From positions 1 to 15,573 of the forward strand of contig JAEWIJ010000143.1 in NCBI GenBank assembly GCA_023387235.1: a stretch of DNA of 15,573 bases. The letters run 5' to 3'. The notes under the pieces were generated by a model. That model saw nothing but the letters and a program-made list of their open reading frames with translations. It was not told the DNA's origin and did no database searches. The stretch is from Pseudomonadota bacterium (GTDB lineage: Bacteria; Pseudomonadota; Alphaproteobacteria; Rhizobiales; Hyphomicrobiaceae). This document shows, piece by piece, positions 1-7,794 of the stretch. A program made the position numbers and the translations under genes. Every line of letters begins with the position of its first letter. The stretch's first letter is position 1.

Positions 1-319
1 GCACAGCGTCGTATGGTCGGGCACCGCGTCCGTCAGGCTCAAGCCGACAAAGCGGCGGAACGACAGGCGATCGGCGAGCGCCGCCTCAAGCTCCGCGTCC
101 GACAGCGCGTAGAGCGATTGCAGCAGCAGCGCCTTGAACATCAGCAGCGGCCCATACCCGGGGCGGCCGGGGCCTTCGTCGCGAAGTCGCGCCAGCAACC
201 TTCTCGAAGCGGTACCACTTCACCAGCTCGAGCAGCCGGTCGAGACGGCCCGTGCGACCAAGCCCATCCGCCATCAACGCTTCGGCAAAGCTCAGCTGAC
301 CAGTCCGCTTCGTTGCCAT
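1..319 (-). pseudogene. IS5-family transposase, N-terminal part, frameshifted
   Basis: The reading frame begins at the ATG at 319 (MATKRTGQLSFAEALMADGL) and resembles the N-terminus of IS5-family DDE transposases. After codon 40 (…LVKWYRFEK) the family-like sequence moves to another frame: from 198 downward the minus strand reads LLARLRDEGPGRPGYGPLL and then LSFRRFVGLSLTDAVPDHTT, typical of this group. One extra base at about 199 (CC on the plus strand) explains the shift. Some IS5 subgroups use programmed frameshifting. The local sequence (GAGAAGGTTGCT) has no obvious slippery run and the break is very early, so inactivation or a sequencing error is more likely. The catalytic DDE residues lie beyond the window. 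The gene has the same orientation as pheS. Confidence 0.75.
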
Positions 320-370
320 CCCCAACCCCTCAACATCGACGAATCACCGCCGAATTATGCAACGGTTCCC
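1..370 (-). mobile_element. IS5-family insertion sequence, one end only, cut by the window edge
   Basis: This stretch holds one end of an insertion sequence, identified by the transposase remnant it carries on the minus strand (319 down to 1). The element end is placed near 366-370. Sequence outside 370 matches a chromosomal repeat found again at 4741-4761, so the boundary must lie at or just before 371. Read from outside in on the minus strand, the element begins with GGGAACCGTTGCATAATTCG, a plausible terminal inverted repeat. The opposite end is outside the window, so the terminal repeat and target duplication cannot be confirmed. The about 45 nt between the end and the transposase ATG carry no other gene. 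Confidence 0.7.
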
Positions 371-391
371 GTAAGCACGGGGAGAGGGGAC
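371..391. repeat. Half of a palindromic intergenic repeat, interrupted by the IS
   Basis: The 21 nt at 371-391 match 4741-4761 at 18 of 21 positions (shared core CGGGGAGAGGGGAC). In the intact copy at 4732-4757 this is the loop and right arm of a hairpin. Here the left arm (CCTC.CCCCGC type) is missing and the IS end takes its place. It lies 21 nt past the pheS stop codon in the downstream direction. Confidence 0.6.
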
Positions 392-412
392 CTGTGGTGC
401 TTGCGGCGAGCT

Positions 413-1480
413 TCAGCTCGACACACCGCCTGCGAGCGTCGGCACGTCGAACGGTAGGAAGCCGTAGTGCCTGAGCCAGCGCATGTCCGCCGAGAACATG
501 TCGCGCAGGTCGGGAATGCCGTACTTCAGCATGGTAATGCGATCGAGGCCCATGCCGAAGGCAAAGCCCTGATACTTCTCCGGATCGAGCCCGCAGGCGC
601 GGATCACGTTCGGATGCACCATGCCCGAGCCGAGGATTTCGAGCCACCGACCGGGCTTGCCGATGGCGGCGGCGTCGACGTCCACTTCCATGGACGGCTC
701 GGTGAAGGGGAAGTGCGAGGCGCGGAAGCGCATCTTCACTTCGTCCACTTCGAAGAAGGCCTTGCAGAATTCCTCAAGGCACCACTTGAGATGACCGAGG
801 TGCGTCTCCTCATCGATGACGAGGCCCTCAATCTGGTGGAACATCGGCGTGTGCGTCTGGTCGCTGTCGGAGCGGTAGACGCGGCCCGGCGCGATGATGC
901 GGATCGGCGGCTTCTGGCTCAGCATCGTGCGGATCTGCACCGGGCTCGTATGCGTGCGCAGAACCATGCGTGAGCCGTCGGCGCGCGGGCTCAGGTAGAA
1001 CGTGTCGTGCTCCTGGCGCGCGGGATGCTCGGGCGGGATGTTGAGCTTCGTGAAGTTGAGATCGTCGGTCTCGATGTCCGGGCCTTCGGCGACGGCGAAG
1101 CCCATATCGGCGAAGATTTCCGTGACCTCGTCCCAGACCTGGCTCACCGGATGAATGCGGCCCTCGGCTTGTGGACCGAGACGCACGGGGAGCGTGACGT
1201 CAGCCGTCTCGTTCGCGAGCCGCTGCGAGAGGGCCGCATCCTCGAGCACGCTCTTGCGGCGCTCGAGCACGTCCGTGACGGTGGTCTTGAGCTGGTTGAC
1301 GGCGGCGCCGAAGGCCTTGCGCTCCTCGGGCGCCATCTTGCCGAGCTGGCTCATCAGCTCGGACACGCGGCCCTTCTTGCCGAGCGCACCGATGCGCACC
1401 TGCTCGATGGCGCCGAGATTGTCGGCGCGCTCGATCTCGCCGATGAGCTCGGCTTCGAGAGCGGAAAGGTCAGCGCTCAT
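413..1480 (-). CDS. pheS: Phenylalanine--tRNA ligase, alpha subunit
   Basis: This is the catalytic subunit of the cytoplasmic alpha2beta2 phenylalanyl-tRNA synthetase, which charges tRNA-Phe. The 355-residue product has the expected family length. Residues about 1-85 form the N-terminal helical coiled-coil arm that contacts tRNA. The class II core follows, with RTHTSPVQIRTM, the motif 2 segment PGRVYRSDSDQTHTPMFHQ, FPFTEPSMEVDV, and near the end the motif 3 segment GFAFGMGLDRITMLKYGIPD. The C-terminus ends in the usual DVPTLAGG. The start ATG is preceded by AAGGGG at a five-base spacing. It follows rplT by 26 nt, so it is almost certainly on the rpmI-rplT transcript. The partner gene pheT, normally directly downstream, is not in the window; a repeat remnant and an insertion sequence come next. 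Confidence 0.97.
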   Translation of the reverse strand: MSADLSALEAELIGEIERADNLGAIEQVRIGALGKKGRVSELMSQLGKMAPEERKAFGAAVNQLKTTVTDVLERRKSVLEDAALSQRLANETADVTLPVRLGPQAEGRIHPVSQVWDEVTEIFADMGFAVAEGPDIETDDLNFTKLNIPPEHPARQEHDTFYLSPRADGSRMVLRTHTSPVQIRTMLSQKPPIRIIAPGRVYRSDSDQTHTPMFHQIEGLVIDEETHLGHLKWCLEEFCKAFFEVDEVKMRFRASHFPFTEPSMEVDVDAAAIGKPGRWLEILGSGMVHPNVIRACGLDPEKYQGFAFGMGLDRITMLKYGIPDLRDMFSADMRWLRHYGFLPFDVPTLAGGVSS

Positions 1481-1506
1481 GACAGCCCCTTCGGATTGGA
1501 GGGACG

Positions 1507-1872
1507 TCAGGCCGCCTTGGCGACCGCGGACTGCGCCTGCTCGACGAGGGCCTTGAAGCCGGCCGGGTCCTTCACCGCGACGTCGGCGAGCACCTTGCGA
1601 TCGACGAGGACGCCGGCGACCGACAGGCCGTGGATGAAGTTGCCGTAGGTCATGCCGTGCTCGCGGGCGGCGGCATTGATGCGCTGGATCCAGAGCGCGC
1701 GGAACGTGCGCTTCTTGCGCTTGCGGTCGCGATAGCCGTACTGCAGTGCCTTCTCGACGGCCTGCTTGGCGATGCGGATCGTGTTCTTGCGCCGGCCGTA
1801 ATAGCCTTTGGCGGCGTCCAGGACTTTCTTGTGCTTTGCGTGAGCGGTCACGCCACGCTTGACGCGGGCCAT
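1507..1872 (-). CDS. rplT: 50S ribosomal protein L20
   Basis: L20 is an assembly-initiating protein of the large ribosomal subunit that binds 23S rRNA. In several bacteria it also represses its own operon by binding the leader mRNA. The 121-residue product has the full family length. It starts MARVKRGVTAHAKHKKVL, continues with the basic extension (GYYGRRKNTIRIAKQAV, RDRKRKKRTFRALWIQRINA), and ends in the globular C-terminal domain with the usual GLSVAGVLVDRKVLADVAV. The start is supported by AGGAG seven bases before the ATG. It lies 55 nt after rpmI and 26 nt before pheS on the same strand, the classical rpmI-rplT-pheS order. Confidence 0.98.
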   Translation of the reverse strand: MARVKRGVTAHAKHKKVLDAAKGYYGRRKNTIRIAKQAVEKALQYGYRDRKRKKRTFRALWIQRINAAAREHGMTYGNFIHGLSVAGVLVDRKVLADVAVKDPAGFKALVEQAQSAVAKAA

Positions 1873-1927
1873 GGGAATTCTCCTAGAGCTTCAAAATCTC
1901 GAATGGGACAGCCGGGCTGACGAGAGG

Positions 1928-2128
1928 TCAGCGGTGATAAGGCATGTACTTTTTGACGATGCCGGCGTCGCTGTCGTTGAGGGTCATGGTGCCGCGGGCC
2001 GAGCGGATGAACTTGGCCGTCCGCTTGATCATGCCGTGACGCTTACCCTGGGCCGCGGCAAGAACCTTGCCCGTCCCGGTGATCTTGAAGCGCTTCTTGG
2101 CGCCGCTCTTGGTCTTCATCTTGGGCAT
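1928..2128 (-). CDS. rpmI: 50S ribosomal protein L35
   Basis: L35 is a small basic protein of the large ribosomal subunit. The product is 66 residues, the usual length, beginning MPKMKTKSGAKKRFKITGTG and ending in KKYMPYHR. The frame stays open far upstream through the opposite strand of the neighbouring transporter gene. The start is nevertheless clear because MPKMKTKSGAKKR is the conserved family N-terminus and GGAG lies six bases before this ATG. It is the first gene of the rpmI-rplT-pheS operon. infC, which heads this operon in many bacteria, is absent here, as is common in alphaproteobacteria. Confidence 0.97.
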   Translation of the reverse strand: MPKMKTKSGAKKRFKITGTGKVLAAAQGKRHGMIKRTAKFIRSARGTMTLNDSDAGIVKKYMPYHR

Positions 2129-2243
2129 TTGGCTCTCCATTCTATTGATTTTACGCGGAATATCTTCCGCGTGGCCCGCAAGTGCAGGCATGATGCAAAG
2201 CATCGAAAGCCGCCACGGCATGCCCCGCCGGGCGGCTCGAACG
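2129..2243 (-). promoter_or_regulatory. Structured 5' leader of the rpmI-rplT-pheS mRNA
   Basis: Between the predicted transcription start (about 2243) and the rpmI ATG the sequence can fold into three hairpins, given here in plus-strand coordinates. The first has a 10-bp GC stem with a one-base bulge (2209-2236, arms GCCGCC.CGGC and GCCGGGCGGC). The second has a 5-bp stem GATGC/GCATC with an AAA loop (2192-2204). The third has a perfect 8-bp stem ACGCGGAA/TTCCGCGT with a 4-nt loop (2153-2172), ending 24 nt before the ATG. No U-run follows the last hairpin, so an intrinsic terminator is unlikely. L20 operons are known for leader-mediated autoregulation in other bacteria; a similar role here is inference from position and folding only. 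Confidence 0.45.
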
Positions 2244-2249
2244 AGCGGG

Positions 2250-2278
2250 GTTATAGTCGAGGCCCTCGCGCCAAGCAA
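2250..2278 (-). promoter_or_regulatory. Predicted sigma70-type promoter of rpmI-rplT-pheS
   Basis: On the minus strand TTGCTT (2278-2273) is followed, after exactly 17 nt, by TATAAC (2255-2250), close to the housekeeping consensus. It points toward rpmI and would start the mRNA near 2243. It lies in the 279-nt gap between divergent rpmI and the TAXI protein gene. I see no equally good promoter for the plus-strand gene in that gap. Confidence 0.5.
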
Positions 2279-2407
2279 GGCCAGAGCAGGGTAAGCCCCT
2301 ATTGCGAGCGACGCGGCCTTGAGCTGACCTGCTTCAGGCGTTAACCCTGGCCGCCGGCTTTGCGGGGTGCAAGTCGGGCCGGCGTCCCGCGCGACGGTCA
2401 CGGGCGC

Positions 2408-3784
2408 ATGCAAGACACGGAAAGAAATCAAGAAATGTTCAATCTGGCGCTGAACCGGCGCCTTCGTGAGATCACGGCAACCAAATTTCGCGAGCGCGCG
2501 CTGATCTTCGGGCCGGTTCTGGCCCTCATCGTCGCCAGCTTCTGGTTCGCCTCGCTCTTCGTGCAGCAGGCGCCGCCGAGCCGCATCCAGATCGCGACCG
2601 GCGGCGAGACCGGCAGCTACTACGCCATCGGCGAGCAGTATGCGCGCCTTCTGGGGCAATCGCATGTGACGCTCGATGTGCGCGCGACGGCCGGCTCGGC
2701 CGAGAATGTCGCCCTGCTCGAAAAACCCGGCTCGGGTGTGCAGGTGGCGCTTCTGCAAGGCGGCACGACGAACCGCAAGGAGAGCCCGGATCTCATGTCG
2801 CTCGGGCGTCTCTATCTCGAACCCATGTGGATCTTCTATCGCGGCGAGGCGACCATCGACCGCCTCGCGGATATCCGCGGCAAGCGCATCATCGTCGGCG
2901 GGCAGGGGAGCGGCACGCGCACGCTCGCACTGCGCGTCCTCGCGATGAATGGCATCGACGAGAAGAATGCGACCTTTCTCACGACGCCGGCGCAGGCGGG
3001 CGCGGACATGCTCGTTCGCGGCGAGGCCGATGTCGCGTTCTTCACGTCGGGTCCCGACGCGCCGCTCATCCAGGAGCTGCTGCGCGCGCCGGACGTCCGC
3101 CTCATGAGCCTCGCGCACGCTGAAGCCTATGTGCGCAATCTGCGCTATCTCTCGCGCATCACGTTGCCGGCCGGCGCGATCGACCTTGCGACGAACCAGC
3201 CGCCGGCGGACGTCGAGATGGTGGCGCCCGTTGCTGTGCTCGCCGCGCACAAGGATCTGCATCCCGCGCTCGTCTCGCTGCTCGTCGAGGCGGCGAAGAC
3301 CGTGCACGCACCGGGCGGGCTCTTTCACAAGGTCGGCGAATTTCCCAAGGCGCAGGACCCCGAGCTCGAGATGTCCTCCGATGCCGAGCGCGCCTACCGC
3401 GCCGGCCCGAACTGGCTCAATCGCACGCTGCCCTTCTGGCTCGCGAACTGGATCGAGCGCATGACGGTGCTGTTGCTGCCGCTCGTCGGTGTGATGATCC
3501 CGCTCTTCAAGGGCGTGCCCGCGCTCTATCGCTGGCAGATCCGCCGGCGGCTCATCTACTGGTACGGGCGGCTCAAGGCGCTCGAAGCCGTCATCGGCGA
3601 GAAGGAGAGCGCGCAGGATCTCAAGCTGCACCGCGCCGAACTCGACGTGATCGACGAGGCCGTGCGCAATATCCCGCTGCCGATATGGTTCGCGGACCAG
3701 TATTACATCCTGCGGTCGGCGATCGATCTTGTCCGCCAGCGGCTCGACAGCTTCGGTCGCGCGAGACGGATGGCCGCCGAGTAG
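2408..3784 (+). CDS. TAXI-family (TRAP-type) solute-binding protein, membrane-anchored at both ends
   Basis: The protein resembles TAXI-type solute receptors of TRAP transporters, which bind small organic substrates outside the inner membrane. From the chosen ATG it has 458 residues. A cytoplasmic basic start is followed by a hydrophobic anchor at about 33-52 (FGPVLALIVASFWFASLFV). The binding domain covers about 58-335 with the family's early glycine/tyrosine motif ATGGETGSYYAIGEQYA and later GKRIIVGGQGSGTRTLAL. A second membrane segment lies at about 352-372 (MTVLLLPLVGVMIPLF), followed by an 85-residue basic, helical tail containing NIPLPIWFADQYYILRSAID. Usual TAXI proteins are about 320 residues, periplasmic, and lie beside fused TRAP permease genes; none is present here. 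The start is uncertain: ATG 2408 has no clear ribosome site, while ATG 2435 has a weak GGAAAG ten bases upstream. The substrate is unknown. Confidence 0.85.
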   Translation: MQDTERNQEMFNLALNRRLREITATKFRERALIFGPVLALIVASFWFASLFVQQAPPSRIQIATGGETGSYYAIGEQYARLLGQSHVTLDVRATAGSAENVALLEKPGSGVQVALLQGGTTNRKESPDLMSLGRLYLEPMWIFYRGEATIDRLADIRGKRIIVGGQGSGTRTLALRVLAMNGIDEKNATFLTTPAQAGADMLVRGEADVAFFTSGPDAPLIQELLRAPDVRLMSLAHAEAYVRNLRYLSRITLPAGAIDLATNQPPADVEMVAPVAVLAAHKDLHPALVSLLVEAAKTVHAPGGLFHKVGEFPKAQDPELEMSSDAERAYRAGPNWLNRTLPFWLANWIERMTVLLLPLVGVMIPLFKGVPALYRWQIRRRLIYWYGRLKALEAVIGEKESAQDLKLHRAELDVIDEAVRNIPLPIWFADQYYILRSAIDLVRQRLDSFGRARRMAAE

Positions 3785-3814
3785 ACTGCGCAAGCCAAGC
3801 CGCGTGGGCGAGCG

Positions 3815-4561
3815 TCACCCGCTCAGCGCCCGCCAGATGATCAAGCTGCCGCCGAGGAGAATGCCGGCCTCCAGGATGAGCGTGTGCACGCGCGCGGAGA
3901 AGCGGCGCACCATCCACTTTGCCGTGAGCGTGCCCGGCGTGGCCATGATGCCGATGAGGAGCGCTAGAACGACGAGTTTCCCGTCGAGTGCGCCGAAGCC
4001 GGCGAACACGCCGGTTTTTGCCAGGCCGAGCAGGAATGAAATGGCAGCGTCCGTGGCGATGACCTGCGTGCCGGTGAGACCTGCCGCCATGAGCATTGAA
4101 AGCATCATGACGCCGCTGCCGGACGTGCCGCCCATGATGACGCCGTAGCCTGCCGAGGCGTACGCGAGCCCGCGCTCGGAAAGCGCAAGCCTCAAGTGCT
4201 CGAAGAAGCGCCGCGCCGGGACGAGCACGATCAGCATGGCGCCGATGAAGATCGCGGCGCCCTTGCCCGTGAGCTGCGTATAGCCCCAGGCGCCGAGCGC
4301 GACGAAGGGGAATGCGATGATCGAGACGATGGCTGTCTTGCGCAGGTCGAGGGATTCGCGGAAGGCGGCGACGCGCGTTGCATTCGTGATGATGGCGCTG
4401 AGCGCGATGATCGGCACGACGGCCGGCGCGCCGACGAGCGGCACGAGCACCACCGGCATTATGAGTCCGGTGCCGTATCCCGCGAGGCCGCCGAGGATCT
4501 GCGCGGCGAAGGCGGTGACGGCGACGATCGCGAGCTGGGCCAGCGTCAGGTCGGCGAGCAT
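3815..4561 (-). CDS. TauE/SafE-family membrane permease (putative anion exporter)
   Basis: This 248-residue protein is almost entirely hydrophobic, with about eight membrane-spanning stretches. It carries the two internally similar glycine-rich segments typical of the TauE/SafE family: an N-terminal AQILGGLAGYGTGLIMPVVL and a mid-protein ASAGYGVIMGGTSGSGVMML. Members move small anions such as sulfite or sulfoacetate across the inner membrane. Here the substrate cannot be inferred because no sulfur-metabolism gene is nearby. The length matches the family. The ATG is preceded by GAGG at a nine-base spacing. It is convergent with the TAXI protein gene, with only 30 nt between stop codons, and is separated from pyrG by a 232-nt repeat-containing gap, so it is probably transcribed on its own. 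Confidence 0.85.
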   Translation of the reverse strand: MLADLTLAQLAIVAVTAFAAQILGGLAGYGTGLIMPVVLVPLVGAPAVVPIIALSAIITNATRVAAFRESLDLRKTAIVSIIAFPFVALGAWGYTQLTGKGAAIFIGAMLIVLVPARRFFEHLRLALSERGLAYASAGYGVIMGGTSGSGVMMLSMLMAAGLTGTQVIATDAAISFLLGLAKTGVFAGFGALDGKLVVLALLIGIMATPGTLTAKWMVRRFSARVHTLILEAGILLGGSLIIWRALSG

Positions 4562-4642
4562 GATCTACGGCCTCGATGTCCGCGTTGCGTGCTGTGGAAC
4601 GTTCGAGAGGGAGCGTTCTTCCGTTCTTGCGACAGAACTTCC

Positions 4643-4684
4643 CCTTCTCCCCGTCCTGACGGGGAGAAGGTCGGGATGAGGGGC
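4643..4684. repeat. Palindromic intergenic repeat (REP-like), copy 1
   Basis: A perfect 12-bp inverted repeat, CCTTCTCCCCGT (4643-4654) and ACGGGGAGAAGG (4659-4670), encloses the loop CCTG. It is followed by the tail TCGGGATGAGGGGC (4671-4684). Palindromes of this CCTCTCCCCG...CGGGGAGAGG type with a (C)CCTCA(C/T)CC tail are familiar dispersed intergenic repeats in proteobacterial genomes. It lies in the safE-like to pyrG gap. No T-run follows on either strand, so an intrinsic terminator role is not evident. Confidence 0.7.
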
Positions 4685-4695
4685 GGGAGTTCGCG

Positions 4696-4707
4696 CTGAC
4701 GTCAGCG
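4696..4707. repeat. Perfect 12-bp palindrome between the two repeat copies
   Basis: GCTGACGTCAGC is fully self-complementary and sits at the centre between the two inverted repeat copies. The flanking GATGAGGGGCGG (4675 onward) and CCGCCCCTCAC (up to about 4726) pair across it. It may be the junction of a composite mosaic repeat or a protein-binding site; the sequence alone cannot tell. Confidence 0.4.
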
Positions 4708-4716
4708 TATGCCGCC

Positions 4717-4761
4717 GCCCCTCACCCTAACCCTCGCCCCGCAAGAGCGGGGAGAGGGGAC
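4717..4761. repeat. Palindromic intergenic repeat (REP-like), copy 2, opposite orientation
   Basis: The head GCCCCTCACCCTAA (4717-4730) is followed by a hairpin with arms CCTCGCCCCGC (4732-4742) and GCGGGGAGAGG (4747-4757), one mismatch, and the loop AAGA. It is the same type as the copy at 4643-4684 but inverted, giving a tail-to-tail pair. The part at 4741-4761 matches the remnant at 371-391. It ends 32 nt before the pyrG stop codon. Confidence 0.7.
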
Positions 4762-4793
4762 AAAAGCATCTCTTCCCGGCAGCCCGCGGCCGA

Positions 4794-6422
<1,629 letters not shown>

Positions 6423-6552
6423 GGGCCTCCACCTTACTCCTGTTCCACATGATTCGGGCCGGCGTTCGTGACACCGGCCCCATCCATCCACAGTCCACGT
6501 TTCAGACCACTGCGACCGCAGGTGGTCGCGGTAATCCGATCGGCAATCTCAG

Positions 6553-6960
6553 TTAGCGGCCCGTCGGCGCTGCCGGGAGCTGCTGGCGTCCTTGCTGGAG
6601 GCTGTCGAGCAGCGTGCCGCCGCCCGTCGTCGGGGCCGTGCCGCCACCCGTCGGCGCAGAAGGCGCCGCCTTGCCGGGCACGGCCGGTGCGGTTGCGGCG
6701 GGCCGATCGAGCGGGGAGACACCGCGGCGGCTCTGCTGCGCGATGAGCGTCAGGCTGATCGAGGTGACGAAGAAAGCCGCGGCGAGGCCGGCCGTTACGC
6801 GCGTCAGCATGTTCGCCGTGCCGCGTCCGGTCATGAAGCCGCCGGCGCCGCCACCACCACCGCCAATCCCGAGGGCGCCGCCTTCCGAGCGCTGCAGCAG
6901 GACCACGCCGCACAGCGCGGCCGCGATCATCAGGTGTATGACCAGCAGTACGGTAGCCAT
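6553..6960 (-). CDS. secG: Preprotein translocase subunit SecG
   Basis: SecG is the small accessory subunit of the SecYEG channel in the inner membrane and helps SecA-driven protein export. The 135-residue product has the expected pattern. A first membrane helix (about 3-22, VLLVIHLMIAAALCGVVLLQ) leads into the diagnostic QRSEGGALGIGGG and a glycine-rich cytoplasmic loop. A second helix follows at about 52-73 (VTAGLAAAFFVTSISLTLIA). A proline/alanine/glycine-rich C-terminal tail of about 55 residues is longer than in E. coli but common in alphaproteobacteria. GAGG six bases before the ATG supports the start. It follows the unknown secreted-protein gene by 173 nt, a gap in which I see no convincing promoter, and precedes pyrG. 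Confidence 0.95.
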   Translation of the reverse strand: MATVLLVIHLMIAAALCGVVLLQRSEGGALGIGGGGGGAGGFMTGRGTANMLTRVTAGLAAAFFVTSISLTLIAQQSRRGVSPLDRPAATAPAVPGKAAPSAPTGGGTAPTTGGGTLLDSLQQGRQQLPAAPTGR

Positions 6961-7133
6961 CTAATACCTCGTCGTCGTGCGCCTGGGGCGCCGGCCACCC
7001 GGAAACCTGATGTCGGAAGCGATGGATCGGAGGCCGGATTGCCGGTCGCCCGATCCCGGGGGCCAAATCTCGGGGGTGGTCTACACCATGTCTCCGCGAA
7101 CTGCCACCACCTCGCGTGCGGCCGATTGGAAAT

Positions 7134-7775
7134 CTACTGCTTCGGTGCCCACCCGGCCCCAGTGCCTTCGCTGGTCCGCGGCGGCGGGCGATAGGCGTCG
7201 TCCGCCTTGGACTGCGGCTTTTTCTTTGCCGGCGCCGTCTTGGGAACAGTCGTCGTGCCTGGCGGGTCGGACGCCCGGACGGGCGCCGCCTTCTTCGGTG
7301 GCGGCTGCTTCGCCGGGGCCGGGGGTGTCGGCCGTGCCTTGGGCGGCGCCACGGTCGCGGCCGCCGAGGGGCGCCCGGGGGATGGCGGCGCTTTCTGCGG
7401 CAGGAAGATCGTGCCGCCCGAGCCCTCGATCGTGGCTTCGCCGGGCCCGGGAAGCTCCTCCTCCCCGCCCTCGATCGTGGTCGGCAGGGTAATCTTGGCG
7501 AGCCCGCAGCGGAAGTTCAGCTTCTCCTCGATCTCGAGCAGCAGTCCGATGCGCCGCAGGCGCTCTTCGGTGAGATTGGCACGCGCCCATTCAGGCCCGC
7601 GCGCCATGTCGGCTGCGGCCCCATCGGTACGCAGCGCGTCCTGCTGAAGCTGGAGCTGCTCGCAGACCGCGCTCTCGAGCGGCACGGCGGCGGCAGGAGC
7701 CATCGCAGCGAGCGCAAGCGCCAGCATCGGGGCGTGCGCCACCCCAAGGCTCCATCGAAACACAATCATCCGCAT
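7134..7775 (-). CDS. Secreted proline-rich protein of unknown function
   Basis: I do not recognise a named family. From the ATG at 7775 the product has 213 residues. A probable signal peptide (1 to about 30, hydrophobic core APMLALALAAMAPAAA) is followed by a small helical domain at about 31-95 with two cysteines, Cys38 in AVCEQLQLQQ and Cys90 in KLNFRCGL, which could form a disulfide in the periplasm. A linker rich in Gly/Glu (TIEGGEEELPGPGEATIEG) leads to a tail of about 85 residues rich in Pro, Ala and Lys. The frame is open to 7871, overlapping tpiA, but those codons lack a signal-like start. The chosen ATG lies 19 nt past the tpiA stop, and another Met two codons on is possible. Position implies cotranscription with tpiA and secG. 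Confidence 0.7.
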   Translation of the reverse strand: MRMIVFRWSLGVAHAPMLALALAAMAPAAAVPLESAVCEQLQLQQDALRTDGAAADMARGPEWARANLTEERLRRIGLLLEIEEKLNFRCGLAKITLPTTIEGGEEELPGPGEATIEGSGGTIFLPQKAPPSPGRPSAAATVAPPKARPTPPAPAKQPPPKKAAPVRASDPPGTTTVPKTAPAKKKPQSKADDAYRPPPRTSEGTGAGWAPKQ

Positions 7776-7794
7776 CAACCCCGCACCTGCGATT

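Noticed and set aside
2153..2172. The perfect 8-bp hairpin ahead of rpmI, considered as an intrinsic terminator
   Set aside because: No U-run follows it in either direction. It is better treated as part of the leader structure.
1928..3793. A 621-codon minus-strand frame that ends in frame with rpmI
   Set aside because: Only the last 66 codons are a real gene (L35, with its own ribosome site). The rest is the antisense of the TAXI protein gene, open because of high GC and biased codon use, and gives Arg/Glu/Leu-rich sequence without family features.
3785..3822. GAGCG/CGCTC repeat at the convergent ends of the TAXI and safE-like genes, considered as a terminator
   Set aside because: It is a 5-bp stem overlapping the end of a coding region, without a T-run.
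4597..4640. GAACGTTC palindrome and repeated GTTC words upstream of the safE-like gene, considered as a LexA box
   Set aside because: The alphaproteobacterial SOS box needs GTTC-N7-GTTC. The GTTC spacings here are 10 and 4 nt, and the downstream gene is not an SOS function.
6434..7066. A 210-codon minus-strand frame overlapping secG in another frame
   Set aside because: SecG occupies this interval with diagnostic motifs. The alternative frame is Arg/Pro/Ala-rich and starts without a ribosome site.
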